Positions 15,890-23,972 of a DNA stretch of 34,910 nucleotides are shown here, piece after piece (positions within the stretch are counted from its first letter, which is position 1; each line of letters starts with the position of its first letter). The stretch spans positions 1 through 34,910 of the forward strand of contig JAUWBI010000034.1 in the NCBI GenBank assembly GCA_030601745.1, written 5' to 3'. The DNA comes from Phycisphaerae bacterium. GTDB lineage: Bacteria; Planctomycetota; Phycisphaerae; Sedimentisphaerales; Anaerobacaceae. The notes beneath the pieces are model-generated. The model was not told where the DNA came from. It saw nothing but the letters and a program-made list of their open reading frames with translations, and searched no databases. A program made the translations under genes and the position numbers.

Positions 15890-17116
15890 CTAAAATTGTG
15901 ATTCCATCAACGCTACATACCCTTTCATCTTCCTGACCTTGTTTTGCAGGGCGCCGTACATACCCTTAGCTGTTTCTTTGATAGTTATATGCGAGTTGGT
16001 ATAGGGATTGTTCTTTGTACCTTCCTCTACGGCTTCTATCCACTCGGTTGGTATAGTCCCGGTCCCGGAGAAAGCACCTGCCAAACCAGCGGCACTGGCG
16101 CCAAGACAGTCGGTGTCACGCCCGAAGTTAATCGCAACGACTATTGCTTCTTTGACATTTCCCTTAGTAGCGGCAAACACCGCCAGCGCTTTGGTTACCG
16201 TCTCATAAATCGAAGATGCACGATAATGTTTCATCCTAACATCAGCAGAGTAGCGACTGTCCTTCTCAGTATATACTTCATTAAGCTCCTTTCTCATATC
16301 CGAAGGTTCGCTATACTTCTTAGCTATATCAAGACCATTCTGTATTTCCTTTCTAATCTTAGGGGTGGAATATTTCAGGGCTGTTTCTATAACTGAGTCC
16401 ACGGTGGCATCAGGCCTCATAGCATGCACGACGGCGGCGTTATAAGCAGCACCCCAGGGAAAGGAATCGCTATACGGCGGTTGATATACCCTTCCGATCT
16501 CGTAAACGTCTCTTATTACTCCGTCTATATCACAGGCGTTAATCAAAGCAATAGCGTGGAACGAACGGGCCGTAGTGTTCAAATGTGGGTACTTGGACAG
16601 CCCACCGAGTTCCCACGCAGGCACAGTGCCCGATTTTGCGTGGGCCAGCAGCTCTCTGTCGAAGGCTTCGGTCATATACTTCATCTTGTTGGGGTCCAAA
16701 ACCTTCACCCACGTCTTTACCAAATCTTCGGCTGTTATCCTGTCCTGCTTTTCAATAATGGCCGTACACATAAGCTTCTGCCGCTCTATTCCGTCCTCTG
16801 TGCTGCCTGCAGGGTGGTCCCAATCTACATTGTAGTGGTGATAGGCCACAAGCTTGTCGAAGACACCGTATTTCTTAGCTATTCTGTCCATGTCCCAGCC
16901 CTCTACGGCTGCTCCCATTGCAGAAGCTATGCGGGAGCCGGCAAGGCATCCGTAAATCTTATCAAATAAACCGGGCCTGGAAGGATTTCCTTTTCTATTC
17001 TTTACGATGCCGCCGGAAGCCGATTTGCTTGGTGCCAGCGTAAAGGCCCCCGCACCCACGGCCGATACACCCGCGCGGCACATAAATTGTCGTCGAGTCA
17101 AGTTCTTTTTCTTCAT
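15890..17116 (-). CDS. Tat-exported ADP-ribosylglycohydrolase-family protein
   Basis: 408 residues from ATG 17116, supported by AAGGAG 7 nt upstream. It opens with a twin-arginine signal (TRRQFMCRAG) and an Ala/Gly-rich hydrophobic stretch. The DraG-like all-helical fold is visible: KIYGCLAGSRIASAMGAAVEG, a metal-site variant GSTEDG in place of the usual TDDT, HAIALINACD, and the C-terminal INFGRDTDCLGASAAGLAGA, the best-conserved Mg-binding Asp motif of the family. The family removes ADP-ribose from proteins or hydrolyses related N-glycosides. Export by Tat suggests an extracytoplasmic glycoside substrate; that is inference. The start lies 33 nt downstream of trpA on the same strand, so it may be transcribed with the trp operon, though nothing links its function to tryptophan. 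Confidence 0.85.
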   Translation of the reverse strand: MKKKNLTRRQFMCRAGVSAVGAGAFTLAPSKSASGGIVKNRKGNPSRPGLFDKIYGCLAGSRIASAMGAAVEGWDMDRIAKKYGVFDKLVAYHHYNVDWDHPAGSTEDGIERQKLMCTAIIEKQDRITAEDLVKTWVKVLDPNKMKYMTEAFDRELLAHAKSGTVPAWELGGLSKYPHLNTTARSFHAIALINACDIDGVIRDVYEIGRVYQPPYSDSFPWGAAYNAAVVHAMRPDATVDSVIETALKYSTPKIRKEIQNGLDIAKKYSEPSDMRKELNEVYTEKDSRYSADVRMKHYRASSIYETVTKALAVFAATKGNVKEAIVVAINFGRDTDCLGASAAGLAGAFSGTGTIPTEWIEAVEEGTKNNPYTNSHITIKETAKGMYGALQNKVRKMKGYVALMESQF

Positions 17117-17149
17117 CAAGCTACTCCTTTATATTTCTAAATACGCGTG

Positions 17150-17953
17150 TCAATTACTCTGATGCTTGATTGCACTTTTAACGTCGCTTAAAAAAGTTGA
17201 AATTTCGGCAAGCATTTTTTCCCTGTTGCTTAAATTTTTCTCAATCAATTCTACTATTTTGGAGCCGATTATCACGCCGTCGGCGCCTGCTGATGCGACC
17301 GCTGCGGCATGTTCGGGTTTGCTGATTCCAAAACCTACGCAAACAGGGACACTGGTGAGCTTTTTCAATTTGCCGATCAGCACTTCAACCGTATCGGAGA
17401 GCTTTTCTCTGCTGCCGGTAACGCCTAAAAGCGAGACGGTATAAATAAAGCCGGTGGTTTTGGAGGCGATGAGTTTCATTCTCTCCGGGGTGGTGTTTGG
17501 TGTTACCATAAAAACAGTATCAAGGCCCGCCGAGGCGGCAGGGGCGGTAATTTCATCCGCATCGTCGATACTCAAATCGGCAACTAAGACGCTGTTGACG
17601 CCCGCTTCGTGAAAATCGCTGAAAAATTTTTGCGTTCCATACTGGTAAATCAGGTTGTAATACATCAGCAGTCCGATTGGAATGTCCTTGTAATCCTTGA
17701 CCTTCTCTATAAATTCCCGTGCCTTTTGCACATTTATCCCGCTGGTCAAAGCACGAATATCGGCCTTTTGGATTGTTGGCCCATCTGCTATCGGGTCGGA
17801 GAACGGTATGCCTAATTCCAGAACATCCGCCCCCGCATCGATGGCTGTTTTTACAATCGCCAGACTTGTATCAAAATCCGGGTCGCCGATTACGAAAAAT
17901 GGTATCAATGCTGCCCTTTTTAATTCCGAAAAGATTTGTTTATATGTTCTCAT
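17150..17953 (-). CDS. trpA: Tryptophan synthase alpha chain
   Basis: 267 residues from ATG 17953, the usual TrpA length. An AAAGGA site sits at the trpB stop codon just upstream; longer in-frame starts overlap trpB and lack support. Indole-3-glycerol-phosphate lyase: LELGIPFSDPIADGPTIQ holds the catalytic Glu46 and Asp57. LIPFFVIGDPD, VCVGFGISKPEHAA and GVIIGSK phosphate-binding motifs are intact. It forms the alpha-beta complex with TrpB, passing indole through a tunnel. It is the last trp gene of the operon, translationally close to trpB (13-nt gap). Confidence 0.97.
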   Translation of the reverse strand: MRTYKQIFSELKRAALIPFFVIGDPDFDTSLAIVKTAIDAGADVLELGIPFSDPIADGPTIQKADIRALTSGINVQKAREFIEKVKDYKDIPIGLLMYYNLIYQYGTQKFFSDFHEAGVNSVLVADLSIDDADEITAPAASAGLDTVFMVTPNTTPERMKLIASKTTGFIYTVSLLGVTGSREKLSDTVEVLIGKLKKLTSVPVCVGFGISKPEHAAAVASAGADGVIIGSKIVELIEKNLSNREKMLAEISTFLSDVKSAIKHQSN

Positions 17954-17966
17954 AAATTGCAGTCCT

Positions 17967-19145
17967 TTACTCATCTGCACTTCTGCGTTTTTCCACGATT
18001 GAAACATCCTTGTCACCCCGGCCGGAAAGATTTACCACCGCAATTGTGTCCGCGTCTAACTTGCCTTTTTGGCTGCAAAGAAACGCCAGAGCATGTGCAC
18101 TTTCCAGGGCCGGCAGTATCCCCTCAGTTTTGCTCAGCAGTCCGAAGGCATCAAGCACCTCGGCGTCTTCTGCAGCAACGTATTCGGCCCTGCCGGTATC
18201 TTTTAACAAACAGTGTTCCGGCCCGACAGCTGGGTAATCCAGCCCGGCACTTACCGATTCGGTATCGTGAACCTGGCCTTCTTTGTCCTGCAGCAGATAG
18301 GCTTTTGCACCGTGCAGGATGCCCACTCGGCCGGCTACCAGTGCTGCAGCGTGTTTGCCGCTACTTAGGCTCCTGCCGCCCGCTTCGACGCCGATTAACT
18401 TGACGTCCTTGTCATCCAGAAAGGCCGAAAAGATACCTATTGCATTGCTGCCGCCGCCGACACAAGCGACAATCATATCCGGCAGCCTGCCGATTTGTTC
18501 GAGACACTGCTGCCTGGTCTCTTTTCCGATACAGCTTTGAAAATGTTTTACTATAGTGGGATACGGATGCGGCCCGCACGTTGAGCCGAAAAGATAAAAT
18601 GTATCGGTAACATTAGCCGTCCAGTAGCGAAGGGCATCGTTGATGGCATCTTTGAGCGTCCCTGTTCCTCCTTCCACGTCAATGACTTCTGCGCCGCACA
18701 GCTTCATCTTATGGACGTTAACGCTCTGTCGCTCTATATCGGTTACGCCCATAAAGATTTTCGTCTCCATACCAAACAGAGCTCCAATCATAGCCGTAGC
18801 CAAACCGTGCTGGCCTGCGCCGGTTTCGGCAATGAGTTTGGTCTTGCCCATATACTTTGCTAAAAGCCCTTGTCCGAGTGTGTTGTTGACTTTATGTGCT
18901 CCGCCGTGCAGGAGGTCTTCGCGTTTCAGGTACACCTTAAAACCGACGTACTCGCTGAATCTTTCGGCGTAATAAAGAGGACTGGGCCTGCCGGCGTAGT
19001 CTTTCGAAAGCTGTGCCAGCTCGGACACAAACCGCTCATCTTCGTAGAAGCGATAAAACGCCTGCTCTAATTCTTCCAGTACCGGTATCAAAACTTCCGG
19101 CACATAGAAGCCGCCATAGTCTCCGAATCTACCTTTGTATTTCAT
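17967..19145 (-). CDS. trpB: Tryptophan synthase beta chain
   Basis: 392 residues, the normal TrpB1 length. It begins [17 protein letters not shown]. The PLP lysine is Lys85 in [27 protein letters not shown] and the phosphate-binding GGGSNAIG are all present, as is GVEAGG. It condenses indole with serine to give tryptophan in the cytoplasm. [14 protein letters not shown] differs slightly from the common GSVAGPHPFP, a mild lineage feature. It lies 11 nt after trpF and 13 nt before trpA. Confidence 0.98.
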   Translation of the reverse strand: MKYKGRFGDYGGFYVPEVLIPVLEELEQAFYRFYEDERFVSELAQLSKDYAGRPSPLYYAERFSEYVGFKVYLKREDLLHGGAHKVNNTLGQGLLAKYMGKTKLIAETGAGQHGLATAMIGALFGMETKIFMGVTDIERQSVNVHKMKLCGAEVIDVEGGTGTLKDAINDALRYWTANVTDTFYLFGSTCGPHPYPTIVKHFQSCIGKETRQQCLEQIGRLPDMIVACVGGGSNAIGIFSAFLDDKDVKLIGVEAGGRSLSSGKHAAALVAGRVGILHGAKAYLLQDKEGQVHDTESVSAGLDYPAVGPEHCLLKDTGRAEYVAAEDAEVLDAFGLLSKTEGILPALESAHALAFLCSQKGKLDADTIAVVNLSGRGDKDVSIVEKRRSADE

Positions 19146-19156
19146 ATCGAATTTCC

Positions 19157-19780
19157 CTAAGCTGTCAAATGCCGTATATTTTCGAATAGTTTCCTCATTT
19201 TCTTATGGTCTTTTTTGCCTGGCTTAGCTTCAATGCCGCTGCAGACATCAATCCCATAAACTCCGAGTTTGATTGCCTCCGTTGCGTTATCGGGATTTAT
19301 CCCGCCGGCCAGGAAAATGCGTTTGCCGATATGCCCGACGATATTCCAGTCAAAGGTCAGCCCTGTGCCGCCATATTTTTCGGGATTGAAAGCGTCCAGC
19401 AAAATAGCGTCTGTGAAATAATTTTCTGCTTGTTGAATATCGTTCCGGTCTTTTACCCGCAGCGCCTTCATAGTTTTTACATTAAGAGAGAGAAACAACT
19501 GACAGAACTGCGGGCTTTCATCGCCATGCAACTGCACCCAGTTTAATTGGCACAAGTCCATCGTTTCTCGGATTTGCTCGAACGAAGCATTCACAAACAC
19601 GCCGACAATATCCATAAAACCAGGCAGTTTGCTTATTATCTCCGCCGCCTTTTTCGACGTTATAAACCTGGGGCTCTTCGGATAAAAATTAAAGCCCAGC
19701 AAATCCGCACCCAGATCCACCGCTGCCGCGGCGTCTTCGTAATTGGTAATACCACAAATTTTAACTTTCACTATCAACAT
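19157..19780 (-). CDS. trpF: Phosphoribosylanthranilate isomerase
   Basis: 207 residues, full length. A (beta/alpha)8 barrel starting [14 protein letters not shown] with catalytic Cys9 and the general acid Asp129 in [24 protein letters not shown] and [16 protein letters not shown] are the phosphate-binding loops. It catalyses the Amadori rearrangement before the missing indole-glycerol-phosphate synthase step. No convincing ribosome-binding site lies before the ATG, whose upstream sequence is an AT-rich repeat; a GTG three codons in is possible. Confidence 0.95.
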   Translation of the reverse strand: MLIVKVKICGITNYEDAAAAVDLGADLLGFNFYPKSPRFITSKKAAEIISKLPGFMDIVGVFVNASFEQIRETMDLCQLNWVQLHGDESPQFCQLFLSLNVKTMKALRVKDRNDIQQAENYFTDAILLDAFNPEKYGGTGLTFDWNIVGHIGKRIFLAGGINPDNATEAIKLGVYGIDVCSGIEAKPGKKDHKKMRKLFENIRHLTA

Positions 19781-19879
19781 AAAAAAACTGAAAGCTCAAA
19801 GCTAAAAATTAAAAACCACAATTGAAAAATAAAAAGTTTTGAGTTTTACACTATGATTTTGCATTTTTCGTTTTAAGTT
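19781..19879. repeat. AT-rich repeat between trpD and trpF
   Basis: 99 bases of AAAGCTAAAAATTAAAAACC-like and GTTTTAAGTTTTACGCTTTA-like runs, resembling the sequence at about 31936-32025. It contains the AGCGTAAAAC core on the minus strand. It occupies the position where trpC stands in the usual trpEGDCFBA order. Confidence 0.6.
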
Positions 19880-20899
19880 TTACGCTTTATTCGAGACCTC
19901 GATTAACTTTTCCAGACAGGCAAGCGCCTTGCCGTCACTGACAGAAGCATTTGCCATCTTGATTGCCGACTCGAAATCAACAGCTAAACTCCCGGCGATT
20001 ATTGCTGCCGCGGCATTTAGAATAACAATGTCTTTGCTCGGCCCGCTTTCTTTGCCGCTTAGTATGTCCCTCAAAATCTTTGCGCTTGTCTTGGCATCGG
20101 TTACTCTCAACTCGTCTATACCAGCCGGCGTGATGCCCAAATCTTCCGGGTTCAGTTCTTTATTTGTAATTTGACCTTCTTTTAGCTCAACTATTTTTGT
20201 AATTCCTGCTGTGCTTATCTCGTCCATTCCGTTACCGTGGACCACCATTGCGTACCGGGTGCCCAGCAGCTTGAGGGCCTCGGCAACAATCTGCATCAAG
20301 TTTTCATCGGCCACTCCCAACACCTGTGCTGCTGCATTGGCCGGATTGGCCAGAGGCCCGAGGATGTTAAAGACCGTTCTAAAGCCGAGACTTTTGCGTA
20401 TCGGCTGAACATATTTCATCGCCGGATGGAACATCGGTGCGAACATAAATCCGATATGTGCCTGCCTTATACACTCTGCCACTGTCTCGGTGCCAGCGTC
20501 TATTTTAACACCCAGCTCCTCAAGCACATCTGCTGAACCGCAACTGCTGGTTATCCCGCGATTGCCGTGCTTGGCGACATAGACCCCTGCGCCGGCAGCC
20601 ACTATCGCAGATGCGGTTGAAATGTTAAAGGTTTTTAATGCTGCCCCGCCCGTGCCGCAGGTGTCGACTAAATTATCGATATCGACCTTTACGGCGACAG
20701 CGTGGTTTCGCAGCGATTTGGCAAGCCCTGCCAGTTCCGGTGCCGTTGCTCCTTTGGCCCGCATTGCAGTAAGGAACGCTGCAATCTGGACATCGCTGAC
20801 CTGTCCTTCAAAAATAGTATCCAATAAGTTCGTCGCCCGTTCGAAGCTCAAGTTCTCACCCTGCAGTAACGGCTCAATATATTCAGTTATTGTTGCCAT
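19880..20899 (-). CDS. trpD: Anthranilate phosphoribosyltransferase
   Basis: 339 residues from ATG 20899, chosen for GAGGAG directly upstream; a frame to 20935 overlaps trpG and is unlikely. LVDTCGTGGAALKTFNIST holds the PRPP-binding CGTGG (81-85), followed by KHGNRGITSSCGSADVLE and GPLANPA, all diagnostic of TrpD. It transfers the phosphoribosyl group from PRPP to anthranilate. It is separate from trpG, with no fusion, and starts 10 nt after it. Confidence 0.97.
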   Translation of the reverse strand: MATITEYIEPLLQGENLSFERATNLLDTIFEGQVSDVQIAAFLTAMRAKGATAPELAGLAKSLRNHAVAVKVDIDNLVDTCGTGGAALKTFNISTASAIVAAGAGVYVAKHGNRGITSSCGSADVLEELGVKIDAGTETVAECIRQAHIGFMFAPMFHPAMKYVQPIRKSLGFRTVFNILGPLANPANAAAQVLGVADENLMQIVAEALKLLGTRYAMVVHGNGMDEISTAGITKIVELKEGQITNKELNPEDLGITPAGIDELRVTDAKTSAKILRDILSGKESGPSKDIVILNAAAAIIAGSLAVDFESAIKMANASVSDGKALACLEKLIEVSNKA

Positions 20900-20909
20900 T
20901 TCGAGCTCC

Positions 20910-21512
20910 TCACTTTTTGTTTTTTGCGACTGCAATTGATAAAACGTTTTCGATTATCTTACCACCTGCCGGTGTTAAAATGCTTTCCGGATGGAACTGC
21001 ACACCGAATATCGGAAGCTCTTTGTGCTCGATGCCCATAATAATCCCCTCGAACTCAGCAGTTTTTTCCAGGCAATCCGGCAGTTTCAGCACACAAAGAC
21101 TGTGATAGCGTCCTGCCTGCAGGGGATTTTCGACGTCGGCAAATACGCCCCTTTCGTTGTGTGTTACTCTTGAAGGCTTGCCGTGCATTGGTTCCGGCGC
21201 ATGGCCGATTTTCCCGCCGAAATACTGCACGATTACCTGGTGACCCAGGCATACGCCGAGTATCGGCAGTTTGTCTTTGAAATAATCTACTGCTGAGAGC
21301 GAGACACCGGCTGTGTCCGGCGTGCCCGGGCCCGGCGAAATCACGAGCAGGTCGGGGCCAAATTCGTCGGCCAACACTTTAAGCTCCTCAAGCTCGGTGT
21401 CAGCCCGGTAAACCCTGGCCTGGCAGCCGCGCTTACAAAAGTCATCGACCAGGTTGTACGTGAACGAATCGAAGTTATCGATGAACAGAACTTTTTTGGC
21501 TTTTTCTTCCAT
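20910..21512 (-). CDS. trpG: Anthranilate synthase component II (glutamine amidotransferase)
   Basis: 200 residues from ATG 21512 (AAGGA 7 nt upstream). Class I amidotransferase: FIDNFDSFTYNLVD, ISPGPGTP, LGVCLGHQ with nucleophile Cys88, and VQFHPESILT with His174 and Glu176, so the triad is complete. It supplies ammonia to TrpE; it could also serve para-aminobenzoate synthesis, but its position in the trp operon favours anthranilate. The 121-nt gap to trpE contains a dispersed repeat. Confidence 0.96.
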   Translation of the reverse strand: MEEKAKKVLFIDNFDSFTYNLVDDFCKRGCQARVYRADTELEELKVLADEFGPDLLVISPGPGTPDTAGVSLSAVDYFKDKLPILGVCLGHQVIVQYFGGKIGHAPEPMHGKPSRVTHNERGVFADVENPLQAGRYHSLCVLKLPDCLEKTAEFEGIIMGIEHKELPIFGVQFHPESILTPAGGKIIENVLSIAVAKNKK

Positions 21513-21526
21513 AAAATTTTCCTTTG

Positions 21527-21560
21527 TCATTGCGAGGAGCACAGCGACGAAGCAATCTCG
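21527..21560 (+). repeat. Dispersed ATTGCGAGGAGC...AAGCAAT repeat between trpE and trpG
   Basis: Reads ATTGCGAGGAGCACAGCGAC then GAAGCAATC. This is a phrase I know from intergenic DNA of many unrelated bacteria. The ends ATTGC/GCAAT are inverted. It is followed by AT-rich TTTTAATTTTCAAC runs, so the trpE-trpG spacer seems to be entirely repeat DNA. Confidence 0.65.
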
Positions 21561-21633
21561 AAACTTTTGACTTTTTAATTTTCAACTTTTAATTTTTTTT
21601 CTCGGTGTTCTTTGCGCTTTCTGCGGTTAGTTC

Positions 21634-23253
21634 TTATTCTCCACGAATCGCCCGCAAGCAAGACCTTGCTTTGTGTTCGGTTTCTTCAAATTCGGTCTTC
21701 GGGACACTGTCGTGCACGATACCTGCACCGACTCGAACGAAGGCGATGTGGTCCCTGACCTGCAGACTTCTTATGGTGATACAACTGTCAAATTGACCGT
21801 CCACGGTCAGATACATAACTGCTCCGCCGTAGTAGCCGCGTTTGGTTTTTTCGAACAGACGTATCAGTTTCATTGCTTCAATCTTCGGAGCCCCCGTAAG
21901 TGTCCCCATATTCATCGTGGCAAGATACGCACTCAATGCGTCAAGCTCGGCTGCGAGCGTGCCTTTAACATTACTGACCAGATGCTGCACCGAGGCGTAT
22001 TTTTCGACTGTCAGCAATTCGGTAACGATTCTGCTGCCCGGCTCAGCCACGCGTGCAATGTCGTTTCTGGCCAAATCGACTAACATTATATGCTCAGCCA
22101 ATTCCTTGCGGTCGAGTTTCAGCTCGGCCTCATATCTAAAATCAGTATCAATATCGATTGTCTTTCCGACTCGGCCTCTGGGCTTTGTGCCGGCTATCGG
22201 CCTAATTTCAACATTGCGGGTCTCAGTCCCGCTGACCCCGCCCTTCGGAAGGGCGGGGCTGACACGCAGATTCAGCTCCGGACTTGACCCCATTAGTATC
22301 GTATTGGCCGTATTGAGATAAAACATATATGGCGAAGGATTCAACGCCCTCAGCCGCTTATAAACATCCAGCGGCTCATCCGGGCAGGGCTCCATTATTG
22401 TCCTGCTCAGGACTACTTGAAGAATATCTCCGTCGATAATGTGCTGCTTGGCGCGGGCAACCATCTTTTCGTATTCGCTCTGGTTGGTATCGGCTGAAGT
22501 GGCGGGAAGTGAAGCGGTGTATCTTTGACCTTTCGGCGTGTCAAATCTTGCAATGTTAAAATAGTAATCGAAACATTCCTGTGCCTCGGCGATTGCAGCC
22601 TCACGGTCGCCGTTTGTTATCACACAATTGACAATCACGTACCCTTTACCGTGCTCGTGGTCCATCAAAAAGATATTGTCGGCGAAGTAAAGCTCGTAAT
22701 CAGGATTGCCCAAAAGGTCTGTCTTACTGGCAGGAAGTTTTTCAAACTGGTCTATGAAATCGTAGCTTATAGCTCCGAGCAGTCCGCAGGTTACACGGAA
22801 CGGCTTGCTGGCTAAGCTAAAGGCAAACGCAACCGCCCGCAATACGTCCATTTGATTTGTGCTTTGCAGCCGCGTCTGCTCATCTACTACTTTTTTGACT
22901 TGTTTGATTCTGCCGCTAATTGCTTCCGGGGCGAATTCGACCGATTCGCAAAAAGCGAACCTCTTTTTCTTAGAGGACAGGTAATCTAATATGCGTTTGC
23001 CCGTATTGCTCAGAGCTTTGATAGTAAAATCAGCACCGGTACCGGTAAGGTAAAGTGCCGGCTTTGCCGTGCCGAAACTCAGCGCGTTTTCGGCTAAATA
23101 GTCGCTTGCTTCGAACAGAGCGCAGTTTTCAGCCCGGCCGTAATCACTGAGTTTGGCAAAAAAATCCACCGGCTCGTCAATATCGATTTGCTTAACGATA
23201 GGTATGATTTGGCCTGGCCTGGCACTCTTTATTATCTGTCTATAATCATCCAT
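21634..23253 (-). CDS. trpE: Anthranilate synthase component I
   Basis: 539 residues; ATG with AAAGG 8 nt upstream. The chorismate-binding half carries GDILQVVLSRT, LNPSPYMFYLN, GSSPELNLRV, RPIAGTKPRGR, AELKLDRKELAEHIMLVDLARND, TLTGAPKIEAM and RVGAGIVHDS, all diagnostic of TrpE/PabB. With TrpG it makes anthranilate from chorismate. It is the first structural gene of the operon, 88 nt after the attenuator. Odd: VSPALPKGGVSGTETRN between GSSPELNLR and VEIRPIAG contains a GC-rich palindromic repeat (22236-22258) where TrpE proteins usually have a short loop, so the repeat has been accepted in frame at a loop before the active-site Arg/Pro-rich strand. Confidence 0.96.
   Translation of the reverse strand: MDDYRQIIKSARPGQIIPIVKQIDIDEPVDFFAKLSDYGRAENCALFEASDYLAENALSFGTAKPALYLTGTGADFTIKALSNTGKRILDYLSSKKKRFAFCESVEFAPEAISGRIKQVKKVVDEQTRLQSTNQMDVLRAVAFAFSLASKPFRVTCGLLGAISYDFIDQFEKLPASKTDLLGNPDYELYFADNIFLMDHEHGKGYVIVNCVITNGDREAAIAEAQECFDYYFNIARFDTPKGQRYTASLPATSADTNQSEYEKMVARAKQHIIDGDILQVVLSRTIMEPCPDEPLDVYKRLRALNPSPYMFYLNTANTILMGSSPELNLRVSPALPKGGVSGTETRNVEIRPIAGTKPRGRVGKTIDIDTDFRYEAELKLDRKELAEHIMLVDLARNDIARVAEPGSRIVTELLTVEKYASVQHLVSNVKGTLAAELDALSAYLATMNMGTLTGAPKIEAMKLIRLFEKTKRGYYGGAVMYLTVDGQFDSCITIRSLQVRDHIAFVRVGAGIVHDSVPKTEFEETEHKARSCLRAIRGE
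22236..22258. repeat. GC-rich hairpin repeat (CCCCGCCC family) inside trpE
   Basis: Perfect 10-bp stem CCCCGCCCTT (22236-22245) / AAGGGCGGGG (22249-22258) with a CGG loop. It encodes SPALPKGG of TrpE. The best-preserved member of the family in the window. Confidence 0.85.
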
Positions 23254-23340
23254 AGTTTGAACCTTTCCATTCTCCGTAGCAAAGCTACTGCGAAGGACGA
23301 ATTATTGTAATTTTTATTCGCAAATCACTCAAAATACAAA

Positions 23341-23372
23341 TAAAAAAGCAGCCTGCCTTTTCAGCAGGCTGC
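23341..23372 (-). terminator. trp attenuator terminator (3:4 hairpin)
   Basis: Read on the minus strand, GCAGCCTGC pairs perfectly over 9 bp with GCAGGCTGC around the loop TGAAAAG, followed by TTTTTT. It lies between the leader peptide and trpE, the place of an attenuator. Confidence 0.93.
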
Positions 23373-23440
23373 GTTCTCCACAAATCGAACAATTTGTTTA
23401 TAGCAAATTACCGCTCACCTGCCGGATTTTATCCCGCAGG
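23348..23440 (-). promoter_or_regulatory. trp operon attenuator (antiterminator/pause structures)
   Basis: In transcript order: segment 1 CCTGCGGGAT, directly after the three Trp codons, pairs with segment 2 ATCCGGCAGG (one G-G mismatch, AAA loop) and overlaps the leader stop codon. Segment 2 GGCAGG can instead pair with CCTGCT of segment 3 to form an antiterminator. Segment 3 pairs with segment 4 to form the terminator. All four share the CCTGC/GCAGG core. A ribosome stalled on the Trp codons would cover segment 1 and favour 2:3, allowing transcription; free movement would give the terminator. Seen: the complementarity. Mechanism: known from enterobacterial trp operons. Confidence 0.88.
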
Positions 23441-23482
23441 CCACCACCAGTTACTGGTATTTTTACGGTCAATTTGCCTCAT
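23429..23482 (-). CDS. trpL: trp leader peptide with three tandem Trp codons
   Basis: 17 codons reading MRQIDRKNTSNWWWPAG and a TAA stop. The three TGG codons lie at 23441-23449, directly before the first attenuator segment. Tryptophan is otherwise rare, so three in a row is strong evidence for a regulatory leader peptide. The TTTAAT -10 ends only 9 nt before the ATG, so the transcript start expected from that promoter gives a 5' leader of about 3 nt with no room for a Shine-Dalgarno site; the peptide may be translated from a near-leaderless mRNA. The peptide itself needs no function beyond sensing charged tRNA-Trp. Confidence 0.92.
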   Translation of the reverse strand: MRQIDRKNTSNWWWPAG

Positions 23483-23491
23483 AATATGTAT

Positions 23492-23520
23492 ATTAAACCA
23501 AATTCGCTCACCCCTGTCAA
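23492..23520 (-). promoter_or_regulatory. trp operon promoter
   Basis: On the minus strand TTGACA (23520-23515), a 17-nt spacer and TTTAAT (23497-23492): perfect -35, optimal spacing, five of six at -10. It points into trpL and the attenuator. No TrpR-like operator palindrome was recognised. Confidence 0.88.
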
Positions 23521-23561
23521 GAGAAATTACAAAAATTTTGGGATTGCAAAGCCCTCTTATT

Positions 23562-23972
23562 CTATTCTTCCGTCTCTTCGAGCAGATTTGAGATGAGGTT
23601 TTCGATGTGCGAAACAAATGTTTGCGTTTGAATCAGCCAGCCGGTCACCTCTTCGGCTTTGAAGACGACCAAATCTGCGTAGTCGCCCTCCTGGCGGCTA
23701 CTGAACAATAAGTCGAAATGTTTTCCCATTTCTTTCGGGATTACGCCGGTCTTGACAAACTCTCTGTGCAGCAGCGAGCGAAGATACCCATGTTTGTTGG
23801 TGGATATGTTTTTAGTCAGTAAAAGGGCTGAGATTGCGTAGAAGCAGGCATAGTAAAGACGGTTTACATACGAGTTGATGTGCCCGGCATCAAATAATAA
23901 TTTGGCCTCGTCGATGGCTTCGTGGGCACGGGCCATACGATAAGCAATCACGGAACGTTCCTCATCGGTCAT
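23562..23972 (-). CDS. HEPN-domain protein (UPF0332-like), partner of an MNT nucleotidyltransferase
   Basis: 136 residues from ATG 23972 (GGAGG upstream, 10-nt spacer). Four-helix HEPN layout: YRMARAHEAIDEAKLLFDAG, INSYVNRLYYACFYAISALL, HREFVKTG and SRQEGDYADLVVFKAEE. This is the COG1895/UPF0332 branch, which keeps R..xDY (Arg93-Gln-Glu-Gly-Asp-Tyr98) but shows no clear RX4-6H RNase motif, so nuclease activity is not assured. Its ATG overlaps the MNT stop codon (ATGA), indicating translational coupling. HEPN-MNT pairs act as toxin-antitoxin or stress modules in which the MNT modifies the HEPN protein; here the same is likely by context. Confidence 0.88.
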   Translation of the reverse strand: MTDEERSVIAYRMARAHEAIDEAKLLFDAGHINSYVNRLYYACFYAISALLLTKNISTNKHGYLRSLLHREFVKTGVIPKEMGKHFDLLFSSRQEGDYADLVVFKAEEVTGWLIQTQTFVSHIENLISNLLEETEE

